In this document: positions 47,426-60,500 of the stretch, piece by piece | Numbering within the stretch: position 1 is the stretch's first letter | How the letters are laid out: each line of letters opens with the position of its first letter | NCBI GenBank assembly: GCA_017165825.1 | Contig: CM029369.1 | Location: 20,888,611 to 20,952,610 of the forward strand | DNA length: 64,000 nucleotides | Reading direction: 5' to 3' | DNA from: Hepsetus odoe | Lineage: Eukaryota > Chordata > Actinopteri > Characiformes > Hepsetidae | Translations under genes and position numbers: made by a program | The notes under the pieces: generated by a model | Databases searched by the model: none | Told to the model about the DNA's origin: nothing | The model's input: the letters and a program-made list of their open reading frames with translations, nothing else

Positions 47426-50400
47426 GGAAATGCAATGGGTCCATGGGACTGAAGCTGAAAATTGGTATTTACCGTAAAAGTGTAAAAAGGGTTTAGTTGT
47501 GTCAAAAGGATATAATCAGTTGTAATTGGCCATAATAAAATGTAAAACCATTTGCAAACATAAACCTAAAATAGGCCGTTGTATTGTCCCTTTTACTATA
47601 CACTTCATTCATATTTATATATTTAGTATATTTTTTTAAAAGCACCCTTAATCATCCCCAAATTACTTTAGGTCAAAGCTTTGAGAAATGTCAGATTTTA
47701 TTATGTAATGAAGAACTTTTATTATATTTGATAATAATATGACAGTGAAACATTAGAAAACAAAAAAAAATGTTAAAAAATCTGTTGTTGTTAAGGAATC
47801 CTATCTGTAGTCACTTCTCTTCATTGCCAGTGTCTTGCTCTGAGTGAGCTGTGGATCTGTTGATGTTGATGGTGGTGCAGATGTCTGGCAGGTCCACAGC
47901 TTGCATTCTGGGTACCGCTCGCACTCCTCACTATTTTTATATCTTTGCTCTTGGGCTGAAAGTGGATGGGCAGGGGTGGGAGGGGGTGGCGGGGGTAGCC
48001 TTGCTGGCCAGGCTATTCCTGGAGACCTAACATGTTTCAGTTGATGTGGGTTTCCTCTGAGCTGCCTGAGAGATGACTGGGCCTGACCACATCCACATTC
48101 TGAGAGGAGCCGAGCCCCTGACTAAAGTTCTGTCAACGTTGTCTGCCACTGAACAGGAACTGAATCATTAGGTGGGGCAGCAAGGGGAGGGAAAGTGGGG
48201 AGTGGGGCAGTTGTATCTGTGCATGTGTATTTGTGTTCCTTTTTGGCTGCAATTCCAGGGTCTCACGGTGCAACTGTCATGCAATATTTGTCATTTGTAA
48301 TACAAATGTTCTTCATTGCTCTAGTGGCTCAGTCATAGCTGAAAAAAAAAATTGCGCAAAATCTAAATCTGCTCATGCATCTCATGCAACACTCTGCAAG
48401 TAATTACCAATCAACAAGCCATGAGGTCAAATGACAAGGCACATAAGATGTGGTACTAATCAAGATACATCAGGCAGATGCACAACTAAACAAGCAACTG
48501 TTTCATGAAAAAGAGCAAGATGCAGAAACAACAGTGTAATAACTTATTTAAAACATTATGTAGCTACCTAATCTTAATAAAAAACTGCTGTGTGGTACTT
48601 CTACATAATGATCTCTATGTACCGTAACAGTCAGGTCAAACTTTGTATGCCCCTTTTTTGTAATTTCATACAAATGCTCCATTTAGTAGAAATGCTCCAA
48701 AATTATAATTAATTTGTTGAGAAACTTCCAACATATAAAGGGCAGATGGATATTAAAAATGTTGATAGGAGGTTTTACTCTAACAAGAATAATACATGAG
48801 TACAATAGAGAAAATAAGAGAGAATATGATACTTTGCAGCTGACAAAATGCATAACAGGCTCCAAGATTCAATGGCATCTAGTACATAATGGATGTATAA
48901 GCAAAACCTACAGCCTGTCACTGAATCACTGCGACTCTTATCAGGAATCTTGTTGAAACAATCACGGCCAGCCTGACTCATTTTTTAATCGTAGAGCGGC
49001 AACAGGGCTCCCCACTCTAATGTCAACGTGGATCTACCTGTGCCAGCCACCACTCATTCTCATGAGCAAAATCGATTTTCTTCTAAAGACCCTTGCTGTG
49101 TTCCCTGCACCCTGCTTCCTGCCTTAACGGTGGAAGCCGTCTTTTAAAATGTCAGATACAGTTTATGTCAGGACTTTCTGTGAAGATAACTTGTGTCTTG
49201 AACATGGCTCCACTCCCAGAGCAATCTGCTCAAATGGGGGATAGGAGTGTGAGGGTGGAGGCATTGCATCGGTCAAAACACAGCTATATCACCTTCACCG
49301 CAAGGTGGTCCTTTTCACAGCAGAAGTTGCAGGGTCGTTTTTAAAGTCCAATTTGATTTGAGGAAGAGCTTGACTTCAGCTGTGACAGACCTGACAAGAA
49401 TTGTGTCTGGGTGGCTTGGTGTTGGTAATCTCTGTTGATAGGGTTTCACTGATACAATGATATGCTGAGGCTTGTTGGGCCCTGCTGAACCTTCACCAGA
49501 GACCTGGGAGAGATTCATTTCACTCTCCTAAGCCTACTCACTCCACACACTGGGAGGCAAGAGACAGATCCCTGCTTGCCACTGACTTTCCACCAATTAG
49601 TATATAATTCCATTAGCCCAGAAGCCAATCAGATAAGACTGTTTGTGCCACAATTGGAAGGGGTGAGCGTAATTGGTTCTGACCAGTTTAAGTGAAGTTG
49701 CTAAAGAGTGAGAGGCCAAGGGAAAAGCACAGTCTACCATTTCCATTTCTCAAGAGGTCATGGAACACAAGAGGTCCCCGCCATGAAAAAAAAAAAAAAA
49801 AACTAATTGCACCGGTCCCCCTGTCCAGTGCCTGGCTGCCTAGATGACTGGGAAGTTAATGTGCTTCATGGCTTTTTAAAATGGCTTTATTAAAGTGAAG
49901 CTCTATGGATGGGTCGTCTTCAAAGCGAAAGTCGATCCTCTCCGCTCTGCTGAGTGTATTGATGTCCCACCCATAAAGGATAACACAGATGCACACACTC
50001 TCCTTGCTGTCCAAGTGGGGCCATTGGAAACTTCACTAACACAGTTCTGCTAAGAACGAGTCCCTTTCCAGTGTTGATGGGAGCAGACTCGCATGCACTG
50101 CAGAGACCACAGTCCCTTTATGAGTTCTTTTGCATAGGCCTGAATGAAGGAGACTGGCTCATCGAAGTCACACACACTCTCTCTCCCTCACACACATGCT
50201 CTGGACCTCATATTCCCCAGCGTGAATGACTCCCAGAGCAACCCCAAGTTCAGCTGTGCTCTTGAACCATGCTCAAGCATATAGCATTACACCTAAATGA
50301 AGGACAATAAATTCTACTCCATTAGAGCAGCACAACGCTCCTTAAAATAGTAATAATACTCACTCTGAGAGCGGACTGACCCTGCCACTGATATGTGAAC

Positions 50401-50710
50401 CACATCCACCCCAAGCGCGCATCGAGGAGGCCATAAAACGTTTTGGGAGCAGATCCTCAGTGGGGCTGCCAGTGCCCCAGCTCCAGTGCTTCCACCAAAA
50501 GCGTTTACAAGGCTATTTCAGACGCAGAGCCGAGCCTTTAACAAAACATGCATTCTGTTTGAACAACTCTCTCTCCCTTGAGATATATAAAAACCTCAAG
50601 AATATTCAGTGCAGCCTGAAACTATTTGGACAGCAACACTGTTTTTGTTGTTTTGTGCTATGTACACCAGCACATTTAATTTTTCGTTGAAACGATGACT
50701 ATGAGGTTGA
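47426..50710. other. Intergenic, no supported gene
   Basis: A G-rich stretch (GGGTGGGAGGGGGTGGCGGG) is at 47975-47995, and an A run at 49786-49802. 49800-50120 is moderately GC-rich and could be conserved non-coding DNA. No gene recognised. Confidence 0.4.
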
Positions 50711-50724
50711 AGTAGGTGGTGGGG

Positions 50725-50915
50725 GTGGGGGTCTAGTGGTAGGACACTCGCCTATGGACCAAAATGTTGCAGATTCAAATCACACCTTCAGCACCACCTC
50801 CACTGAGTTCCTGAGAAACCCTAACCCTAAATTGTTCCAGGATGACTGTCCCTGTAATCAGAAATTGGAAGTCGCTCTGGATAAGTGTGTCTGTTAAATG
50901 CCATAAATTTAAGTA
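50725..50915 (+). repeat. SINE copy, plus orientation
   Basis: GGTCTAGTGGTAGGACACTC then GCAGATTCAAATCAC (A- and B-box-like), ending GAAATTGGAAGTCGCTCTGG then ATAAGTGTGTCTGTTAAATG. The ending is the complement of the TTTACGGCATTTAGCAGAGG..CCAGAGCGACTTACA signature common in fish. The same family is at 62495-62705 in reverse. Confidence 0.85.
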
Positions 50916-53900
50916 AAGACATGTCCAGGTATTAGTTTCAGAACATTTATATATTGGTGAATTGGTTGGAATCACAGCTTTCATATACAAGTTCCCTAAC
51001 GGAAAAAAAATCAAGCAAATAATTTTCAACTAAATTGGGATCTTGGTTAGTACTTGGTTTAAATATTTTGCAATCAGTGACTGCCAAGCTGCCAGAGGTA
51101 TTTGCCATCTTTACAGTATTTCCTTTTTATTGGATAAATGAAGTGTGTGTTCATTTTTTGGCCGAAAATAACATGTTACAAATTCCAGGCCTGTTAAGTT
51201 CTCATTTTCAGTTCCTGATTGTTTCAGGGGCTCTTTGGTTGTCAGTCTTGTTTTGTTGGTTAGTGAAATGAATGGTAAGTGGGTATCAGGTTGCATAATT
51301 GACGACTGGACAGCAGAGGAAATTCCAACTCCATAGCTGCTTTTGTAACACATTTCTGGTCGTCATGAAGTACAAAAGGTGAAGTGCCATCCAGCATGTT
51401 TGAGGCATGTGGTTGAGTCAGAGCTGTTTAGAGCTGAATGAGAGCTGTGCCTCTCAGCACTTTAGAACTCAGTAGGAGCATCATTAGTGAGGCAGGTCTT
51501 ACCAGGAGAAACGTCATGCTTACATGTTGTAGAACCTTTGTTTCTTTCACTCCTTTGTCACTTTGTCACAGGTTAATTTTCATCTAATCTGCCCATAAAG
51601 GTTTTGTTTTCTTACTCTCTTGGCTCTTAATATACTTTTTTAAAGCAAACTTTCTTAATATGTTCTAGAGGCATAATATTGTTCTGCATGTTATGTCAGA
51701 TCTACTGTACCCATGGCGAGTTATTCCTCACTTTGTGTTACCTTTTGCAAATCTATCTAATGCCTACAAAGCAGCCTTGATAATGGAAAGCATTTCTTTA
51801 TGACTGAATGAATCCTTCAGTCATTCACTACTTGTGGTCTTCCATGCTCATCTGTGCATACTTTCTTTTTAACTATGTATCAACAAGGTGATTTAAACTG
51901 TACTGTTCTGATTGATTTACTCACATTCTGCAGCTTCATGATAGTCTGCTTTCCTGGCATTGACACTTGTTTAGTCCTCATCATGAAAGACAACAGCAAC
52001 ATCCTCCACATGTGAATACTACATCAACTTATGACCTTTTGTTAGTCAACTTCTGCATGAACTAATGATGCAGCAATAAACAGTGGGAAAATATGAAACC
52101 AAGAGATACCAAGAATTTGTGGTCCCCTAGAATGGTATGACTATGTATAAAACAGCTGTGATTTGATGTAAACCCCTGTGGATTAAAACATGGTTTTGGC
52201 AAAAGTTTAATTCATTAGTTTCATTTAATTAGACACCGTATGCTTGGTCTTAACTGGAAAACTGGACTTCATCAAGAAGTCAATAGTCACCCAAACCACC
52301 CAAAAGTTCTCCCCACCCAATGGATGCATTCTCAGCTTTTTAGTAAGGTGGCACAGACAGGCTGATATAGTGTAGGACAAAGTATGTGTGAGCTATAAAA
52401 ACAAGCATTGATATGGACAGCCATTTTAGGCAAAAGGTGGAATAGGATCTTAGGACATATTCATATTCAATATTTGCTACTCATCAGGTGGTTTCTGAGA
52501 GCAGACCCTGTTCTTGTCTCACAGTAAGTCAAACTACTTCTTTAACCACATGACAAGTCTGTGCCAGGTCTGTGACAAGTCTGTGACAAGTCTTCTTGAA
52601 AGATCTGGATGTGGCTAGAGTTTGAGAGTTGAGAGATGTTTTGGTGATTTTGGGAAAGGCTGGGGTAACAGTTGACTTTTAGCATTAGTATTTTTCTCCT
52701 ACAGCTGCAGGTTGAAACTGAAGCAACAAACCTTGGACTCTACATTTTTCTTGCCTGATATGGTTTCAGTAAATTGTATACATTTTTTGCAGAGTACTTA
52801 ATTGAATTGAACTGAACTGAACTGAGTTTAAGCTGTCAGTCTACACTTTACACTTGCAGTCATTGTTCCACATCTAGTTAAATGTTTTTCAGTACAGAGC
52901 CAAAGCAGTAAAAATTTGGCGTGCAAGAGAAAATCTACAGATTACATTTCCATCTTTATTGATTCTTTTTTTCCATGACAAGTTTCTGCTTGCAAAGCCT
53001 TTTCTTGACCACCCTGAACTTGCAGGAATTCAGTGTATCTCCATTGTTCAGTGGGGAAACACTGCCCAAATATGGGCAACCCGACAGTCACAAAGCTGGG
53101 TGTGTGAGCATGTGCCCTGCTATTACCTGAGTACATACTACGTCACACAGAGACACATACACAAAACTCTCACACTGTTGTATCTCCTTTCATATCTTAA
53201 CTGTCATTACCAACAGCACTCAGATAAGATAAGCACGCAGCATACCAGCCTCCGAGACCAAGCGTTTAAAGCTCAAGAGCTTTCTGTTGTTGTGTAAACG
53301 GAGAAGTTTTAGGCCAGCCGAAAGAGAACAATCTGAACTTTGATCTGTTCGAATATGAGTCACAATATGTAACCTTGACCCTATTGCACATTTAAGGTAG
53401 GCATGGCACAATGGCCTACTTAGTGACATCACTGTTGCCAGGACACACCCTTGGACACATATTACCATGCACTCTCCACCCTGGTTGAACATGCCAACGT
53501 AAGCAAAGCACCCCATGCCGCTTCCACCTGCCACTCCTGTGAGCGTAGGTGTAACATCTGAGAACAAAGTGAAAAACGAGCACTATTCTATCTCTTACAT
53601 AAAAACCCCTGATGATTCACCAGTGTACACGAAACTCCAACTGCTTCAGAAGTGCAACCTCAAAAACTCTGACACGCTGGCACGCCCAAATCAAGGACAT
53701 GCTTAATGGGCTCACACATGAATACATTGTTCAACTTAAGGCTGTAGCTTAGTTAGGCCAAATTTTGCTAATGAGGGAGGACAGGGTTCCCCTATCTGTT
53801 TTAATCCTGTACATTAATCACATAAGAATACTATCTGCCCAACCATATCACCTGCACATCAACACTACCCGGCCAATATCAGATACAATGGAAATGCTAC

Positions 53901-54115
53901 AGCACGATAACACCGTGCTGGCACTTGAAAGGGAGCCCTTTCTCAGGTGGGAGTATGCGACTTTCACAAGCCAACTCAGGCAATTCGAAAGAAAGAACAC
54001 GTGTGGGGTGGCCGTGTGAATGGAGCCTCCCTGAGCTGGAGGGAGGGGTTTGGGAGTTGTTCATATTGTGTGGCTCTAAAACACAAAGGGTGTGAGGGTG
54101 TATGAGGCAGAGGCA
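50916..54115. other. Intergenic, no supported gene
   Basis: Unique-looking AT-rich sequence. Short tandem copies of GTCTGTGACAA lie near 52556-52592 and GAACT copies near 52803-52825. No supported gene. Confidence 0.4.
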
Positions 54116-54310
54116 GGGAGGTGTCCCACGCCTTTGCCGTGAGAGCGGGCTGCACACAAGGGGTCAACGTGTGACCGGCGCATTCCTTTCTGGCGGGACG
54201 AGGCGTCGGCCCAACAACGGAAAATGCGCACACACCCTCTCCACGCCCATAGCCCGTTCCTCTACTTCCGGACAGAGTCTCAGATGGCGGCCACTAGCCT
54301 TGAGGTCTAA
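54116..54310 (+). promoter_or_regulatory. CpG-rich patch with ETS and YY1-type sites, candidate TATA-less promoter
   Basis: About sixteen CpGs in under 200 bases, in a window otherwise poor in CpG. Near the right end an ETS site ACTTCCGG (54264-54271) precedes CAGATGGCGGCC (54282-54292), a YY1-like motif whose ATG would encode MAATSLEV before a stop. ETS followed closely by AGATGGCGGC is typical of housekeeping TATA-less promoters transcribing rightward. No following exon was identified, so it may serve a non-coding RNA, be an exon 1 of a gene to the right, or be a retroposed fragment. Confidence 0.45.
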
Positions 54311-55408
54311 TTTTAGGGGGGCTATTGTTTGCAGTAGTTTCCGTCAGAAAAATAATTAGGTTAGTGTGTGAAGTGACGACCTAGTAAATTTAAAGGGCTG
54401 AATACACTCTCAGCCTATATAGTTGAGCAGAAAAATTACTTTTTTTACTAACTTTATTAGGTTCATACCAAAAAAGCTTCAATATCTAAATCTGTACCAT
54501 GCTTTACCCTACTGCTGATATCGCTACTGGCTAATAGGCTAATCACATATACATGTTAATTAGGTTTATTAATAGTGTGCTACACTCTTCCTACATAATG
54601 GCATATAACATACTTTGCAAAACTTTCTGCAACCTCTGGTCAAGTTGCACTCTCTACAGAAAACACACTTCTACATATAGTGATCCAGAGTTACTTTTGT
54701 AACTTCAAATGTAAAAACACATTTTCTATTTGATATAGTTGGTTTTTGTCTAATATCTTAAACTCAGCAAGTAAGCCTATGCACAAAATTCCCAATAAAA
54801 TGTGTTTGTTTTCTATAGAGGGTGTACACCTCACTTGCATGCCCCATTTACAAAATTGTTCTTTAAAGAACTTACTATTAATGGTTCTCAGTATTCTCAA
54901 GATAGACTTCAGGGCCCCACAAACAGTCCACATGTTTTGCTTTACCCCAGCTTCCAACACATATGGATACAGGAACATTGCGAACCATCAGGGGCCCTGA
55001 GGTCTGCTTTCAGAACCACTGAATCAATAGTAGTTCTACTGCGGTAGTGCTCCATAGACCACTTTTGCCTCTTTTATATGGGAGAGCACATAACATCGCC
55101 TAAACAAGTCAGACGACCCTGAACTTCTTAGCTTTGGCTGCACTGAAATTACTCATCTGGCTCACGCAAACTTGTTGGTGGTTAATCTTTTTCTTTTTTT
55201 GTTTTTGAAGGTCGACTCCGCACATTTACTCTGGATCTTGAAGAATAACAGCTGCACAGGAGTTTGAGTCCAGCATGGCTGTCTACGCACATGCTGTGTT
55301 TGTCCAGTGACTAAGTCCCCCTAGACAAACACATGTAGCCCAGACCTTTCGACCACTGATTCATTCTGCATTCTAAGCCATACAAACTTATGAACACATT
55401 CACATTCA

Positions 55409-55412
<4 letters not shown>

Positions 55413-55451
<39 letters not shown>
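55413..55451. repeat. (CA)n microsatellite
   Basis: Uninterrupted CA run of about 19 units, preceded by CACATT copies. Confidence 0.97.
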
Positions 55452-55454
<3 letters not shown>

Positions 55455-55763
55455 AATATTCGCACACACATTCATGGCCTCGCTGGCCTAGCGTCACTGT
55501 AACAGCTGGTCAGTGAGAGGCAGAAGGAACTGTAAATCTAAACACCGGTGTCTCCACCCACCCAGTGACAACCAGTGGGCTGGCCGACAGAACAGAGAGT
55601 TTGTCCTCTGATTACCCGAGAGTGGTCAGCCAATCAGAGCCAGCTTTGGCTGGCCCATTCATAAAGAAGCGGTGTTGTGCTGTGTAGGATACTGTATGCA
55701 TTGTTCCTCCTTCTTCTAGAAGCAGCCGCAAAGCCATGCACTTACTCAGTAGGGGGACACCCT

Positions 55764-55782
55764 GGGGGGGGGGGGGGGGGGG
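55764..55782. repeat. G homopolymer
   Basis: Nineteen G in a row; length in the assembly is likely unreliable. Confidence 0.95.
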
Positions 55783-56160
55783 CACATGACAGCCACCATG
55801 GGGGATCCCCCCAAAAAACACAACCACATGTAAACCCCAGGCCGGCCTCAATCCATTCAGATCAGCCTTAAAACAATAGGCGGCAGTCATAGCACATATC
55901 AGCCTGACCTATCATAGTTTGCTTAAGAAGTTATTTCCCTCTTATAAGGTTCCTCCTCATGTGACATACTGAGAAAAACGAGAACACTTCACATTGATAA
56001 ACCCAACACACACGCTCTTACACATAAGCAAACAAATTTCTAACATTCATTATATAAAGGTAGGATCTGACATTCTGTCTTTCCTTTCCCAGCCTAGTTA
56101 TCAGGAATCTGCAAACAATTTCTCAATTTTAACATGCACCATATGATATCCATTAGCCCT

Positions 56161-56187
56161 GTGCCCCCCCACCCCCCCACCCCCCCA
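56161..56187. repeat. C-rich (ACCCCCC)n tract
   Basis: Runs of C separated by single A, a G-quadruplex-capable pattern on the minus strand. Confidence 0.85.
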
Positions 56188-56315
56188 ATTCCTTGTTCAC
56201 TTACTCAGTCTGGGTGAAAGGAGTATTTCCTGATGGCTGAGCCTTGTTGCCTGTGCATGTGCTGGATCTCCACGGACTGCCCCCAAGTCCAGTCTCATTC
56301 AGTAGCGGAAAGCAG

Positions 56316-56316
56316 A

Positions 56317-56372
<56 letters not shown>
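56316..56372. repeat. (GA)n microsatellite
   Basis: Long GA run with slight irregularity at its left end. Confidence 0.97.
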
Positions 56373-56374
<2 letters not shown>

Positions 56375-56699
56375 CAAAGGCTGTCATATCTCCGGAACTG
56401 CTGCTGCTGCTGGAAAATAAAAAAGACGAGCTCCACTCAGCTCAAGAAATACCCTCACATTACCCATGGTCCTTAAATGAGTAGTGGTCTGAAACGGCGT
56501 CTTTTAAATCTCCATCTATAAATCTCTCTTTTAATCTGTTCTTTTTCTCTCTTTCCCTTCTTCCCAGTCAAATTCTTCGGCATCTAATCAGTAACAGCCT
56601 TAAACTAACAGCAACAGCAGTGGAGCCAATGGGTGATTTCTCTCCGCTTTCCCCAAACACCTCTCTCTGCTGCCTCAGCCAGAGCTGACTATCACAGTT

Positions 56700-56880
56700 A
56701 TCACTGTCATCGGATTTAAAAGCCTCTCCTTCTCTCCCTCCCTCTTTGCCTCCCTCCCCCTTTCCTCTTCTCTCTCTATTTCACATTCACACTGTCTAGC
56801 TCCCTCCCTGCCTCCCTCTAGAGCCTCTCTCTTCAGGTCTCTCTCCTCTCTGTCTCTCTTGTTCCTCTCTCTCTTGCCGG
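56700..56880. repeat. Polypyrimidine tract
   Basis: CT-rich, mostly TCTCTC and CCCTCC blocks. Read on the minus strand it would be a purine-rich 5' leader just downstream of the TATA box at 56919-56913. Confidence 0.7.
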
Positions 56881-56884
56881 CTGG

Positions 56885-56960
56885 TTAGACACTGCAGGCC
56901 GGCAGCTCTAGGTTTTATAGCGCAGCCCAGAAGGGGCTGAACATTTTCCACCAGCAGCCT
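56885..56960 (-). promoter_or_regulatory. Candidate minus-strand core promoter with TATA box
   Basis: Minus strand reads GGGCTGCGCTATAAAACCTA; TATAAAA at 56919-56913 sits between GC-rich flanks, the classic arrangement. A start site would fall near 56885-56890. It points toward the mir-222/221 pair 14.5 kb away, so it could drive that primary transcript; no exon or intervening gene is known to me. Inference only. Confidence 0.4.
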
Positions 56961-57060
56961 ATCACAGTTCAGGGCAGTGTCCAGTTACAGCACTCTGAAT
57001 TGAGAGGTTAGACAGAGGACACCCATTCAGAAAAAAAATGAGCAAGACAAGAGGAAGAGA

Positions 57061-57148
57061 AAGAGAGAGAGTATATCACTATCACTATCACTATCTCTCT
57101 CTCTCTCGCTCTCTCCCTCTCTCTCACACACACACACACACACACCCA

Positions 57149-57228
<80 letters not shown>

Positions 57229-57236
57229 TGTGTGTG
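57061..57236. repeat. Compound microsatellite left of the gap, hairpin-forming
   Basis: (TATCAC)n, (CT)n, (CA)n, then CAGACA, about 37 units of TA, then TGTCTGTGTGTG. The outer pieces are complementary (CACACA..CAGACA with TGTCTGTGTGTG), so the whole can form a long hairpin. Confidence 0.9.
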
Positions 57237-57534
57237 NNNNNNNNNNNNNNNNNNNNNNNNNNNNNNNNNNNNNNNNNNNNNNNNNNNNNNNNNNNNNNNN
57301 NNNNNNNNNNNNNNNNNNNNNNNNNNNNNNNNNNNNNNNNNNNNNNNNNNNNNNNNNNNNNNNNNNNNNNNNNNNNNNNNNNNNNNNNNNNNNNNNNNNN
57401 NNNNNNNNNNNNNNNNNNNNNNNNNNNNNNNNNNNNNNNNNNNNNNNNNNNNNNNNNNNNNNNNNNNNNNNNNNNNNNNNNNNNNNNNNNNNNNNNNNNN
57501 NNNNNNNNNNNNNNNNNNNNNNNNNNNNNNNNNN
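57237..57534. other. Assembly gap (298 N)
   Basis: Unsequenced. Every open frame reported across it is an artefact of reading N as sense. Confidence 1.

Positions 57535-57589
<55 letters not shown>
57535..57589. repeat. A run and (TA)n right of the gap
   Basis: About 27 A followed by a TA run. Not a continuation of the left flank pattern, so the gap hides at least one other element or a misjoin. Confidence 0.93.
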
Positions 57590-57591
<2 letters not shown>

Positions 57592-60500
57592 GGGAAAGTG
57601 GGAGAGATGGGAGAGAGACAGAGAGATAGACAAGAGACGTAGATTCTCCAGTGCAGGAAACTCCCCTGCCTGTGAGCCTGAAGAATGGTCAATGTCTCTA
57701 AATAAGGCCAATGTCTGGTACTTTCCTTCCAGCTTGCTTCCCCCTCTCTCAGTGAGCCTAATGAGGCTTTATGAAGTGCAGCCCCGCTTTCGCCACAGGA
57801 TCCCTCACAAACCTCACACGCGAGCTGCGACTACGTCCAGCTGAAGAAATAAACCCCTTGCTGGGCCATAGCACTTCACTCTAGAAATCATTCCATAAAT
57901 ATTAACCCCTTGAACCCTTCATTCATTATTATTACTTATTGATTTTTGGGTTTATTATCCAGGTTTATTATTTAGGTTTATTATTATCTGCATAAGGAGC
58001 AGGCAGTTATAAATGAAAATATATGATGAGTAAACATGTATCACCAAGCTAGTAAGGCAGGCTAAGGTCTCATACATAATGTTAAGAGCTTTTAAAAATA
58101 ATGGGAAAATGTTGACCCCCCCCCCTCCCAAAAAAGCAGGCCCATGCATCACTATTAATATTATTAATAACTAAACCCATATTTTCCTGATCCTTCTGGC
58201 TTATGGAAATCCAATAAAGGCAAGGCCACAGCTCTAGTTTGCTTTTTGGCCAGGTAATTTTTTGGTCTCAGGAGTGCTGTAGTAATCCAGCTCATTCTCT
58301 CTCATCTGCGGCCCATCTCCAGCTGGCATCATCTCCAGCAGCCACCAATGCATCCTACGGCATGAACATACAGGATTTCACACAGGCTCAGGGAAGCCTT
58401 ACCCTGCCAACTCTCTTTTTCAGGAGGTCACCTTTCAGCAGGAATAAAGCAGGGAGAGTGACAAGGGGAGAAATAGAGGAAGGAATGACCAATCCACCTG
58501 CCTGTCCTGCTCTGGGCGGCTGCGTAAAGCCACAGCGGTGCTGAAACTACTTTTAAACTCCCATATTTCTGCTGTTAGTCACAGAGAGGGTGAGTGAGTC
58601 ACCACTCAGTGTTCTCCCGGCTGGGCCAGGCCAAGATCACAAACCCTGTTTTACCCCCTCTATCCGACACAGCCCAACTCTCTGCCTGCCCACTGCTGCC
58701 CGCCTCACACATTCACAACCAACAGCTACGCCTTACACACCCCAATGGCTTCTCGCACACTCCAACACACACCACCCAGCTCCTCGCCCACCGTGGCTCT
58801 TCAGGACAGTGAGTCATGTATGACGGAAAGCGACCTATATCCACTCATTTCATTTAGGATGTTCAAAGCCCTGTTTCCAACATTTGTTTAAAAGAGTATT
58901 TATGCTTACTTGGGCTGTCTGGAAAAATGGAAGAAATCCATTTTACAGGATTCTCTGTTGAGGTCACTGTTATGAACTTTTAGGAATATAAAACTACCTT
59001 CTAACTAACTTCTGTGACATGTATGCATTTAACAGCATGTATGCATTTAGACTTTTTAAAAGTGCCATAGAGAGTTCTTTAATGTATCAGGGCTTTCAGT
59101 TCTCTTGTGTTTGTAAAGTCAACCTTTTAAAGGTTTAAAGAAACCTTCATATAAAGCTAATATAAGGGCTCATCCCAGAACCTTTATTATTTATCACATA
59201 CCTTCATTTACGTAGTTCTTCAAAGAACCATGCATGAAAATCTTCTGTGGAATTCTGCAAAGAACCCATTTTGGCAACTAAAAACTGTGGGTGTCAGTTT
59301 GTGGAAAGCAATAAAAATTAAGACATTCTGCATGATGAACTGTGCTTGTGAAAGCCACGTCTCATCGGAAATGAACGTTAAATAATTTTTTTATAATAAA
59401 ATGAATATCCATAGATATCTGTTTGACAAGAAGAGGGAAGATCTTGCTTATCAAATCACGGCAGGTAGCAAACTGTTTACAAGAAATGAACATAGACAAT
59501 TGATTACTTATCAAATGCTATTGTTTTTATTTCTCATTGTTCTTTAAATACTTCGTTCAGCCAGTAAAACTGGAAATATACCAATCTCTTGGTTAGCATC
59601 TAGTTTACAAGACTTTTACCTGCACTGTATTAGTTATTACTATATAAAAAATGATTAATATCACATTATTTCAAACACTTCTAAAATACTCAGTATTCTC
59701 ATTATCCTGACAAACTTTGCATCTCCACCCTAGATGTTTTTGTTGCTCTGCAACATCTGAACATACCTTCTGCACATAATTGTATTATTAATGGACTGGT
59801 ATAAAGTCTTACATTTCATAAAAGCTTCACATTGTAAAAAGAACAGCTGCTGCCTTTAAATGGAGCAGAAATATGTTGGATAACAAATGGGGATATTTTA
59901 GTTGGTCCATGACAATTTCTGTACACAAACATGATCTATGTAAATGTGCGTTCAGTTTTATATATTTGCCTAAGGTTTAGGAATCTTAAATCTGATTTAT
60001 TAATATGTGCTGTTCTAGGTGCAGATCCGTAGATCAGTATCACTAGCTGCTTTTTTTTTCACTGTTCACTTTCCTTCTCCATGGCAGTCTGTACATGACA
60101 GACGGTGTGTGTGCTCTCCCGCTGTGTCGGTCTGGATGGTAAGGCTGAGCTCGACCACAGCACAGACAGCTTGTATTGAAATAGAGGGGAGGAGGTGGCG
60201 ATGAATCACACATCGTAACGTGTCAGTGCGTCGTCTTTTTTTTTCTTTCTTGCTTTTCAAACCCGGTTGCTCTCTCTTGCTCATTTTCTTGTCAGTGGGC
60301 TGAAGTTTAGTGACTCAGGAGCTTTGAAATGTAACTACAGAGCAAGCTGGGGCACTTACTGCAGTTAAAGCCTTGTGCTTCCCACTTGTTTCATTTAGGG
60401 GTTGAATTACTTCCAGAGGGAGTTAGGAGTGCTCCTACTTTAAGAATTATTCTAACTACTACCTTAGATATTAGATAACGTGACTTCTGCTGACACACAT

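Noticed and set aside
50775..51029. Minus-strand frame resembling the one at 62436-62630
   Set aside because: The similarity (ALIQSDLHVLITGTV-type text) is a shared SINE, not a gene family.
57027..57844. Long open frames (up to 268 codons) across 57.0-57.8 kb on both strands
   Set aside because: They read through 298 unknown bases and flanking dinucleotide repeats; no real coding content.
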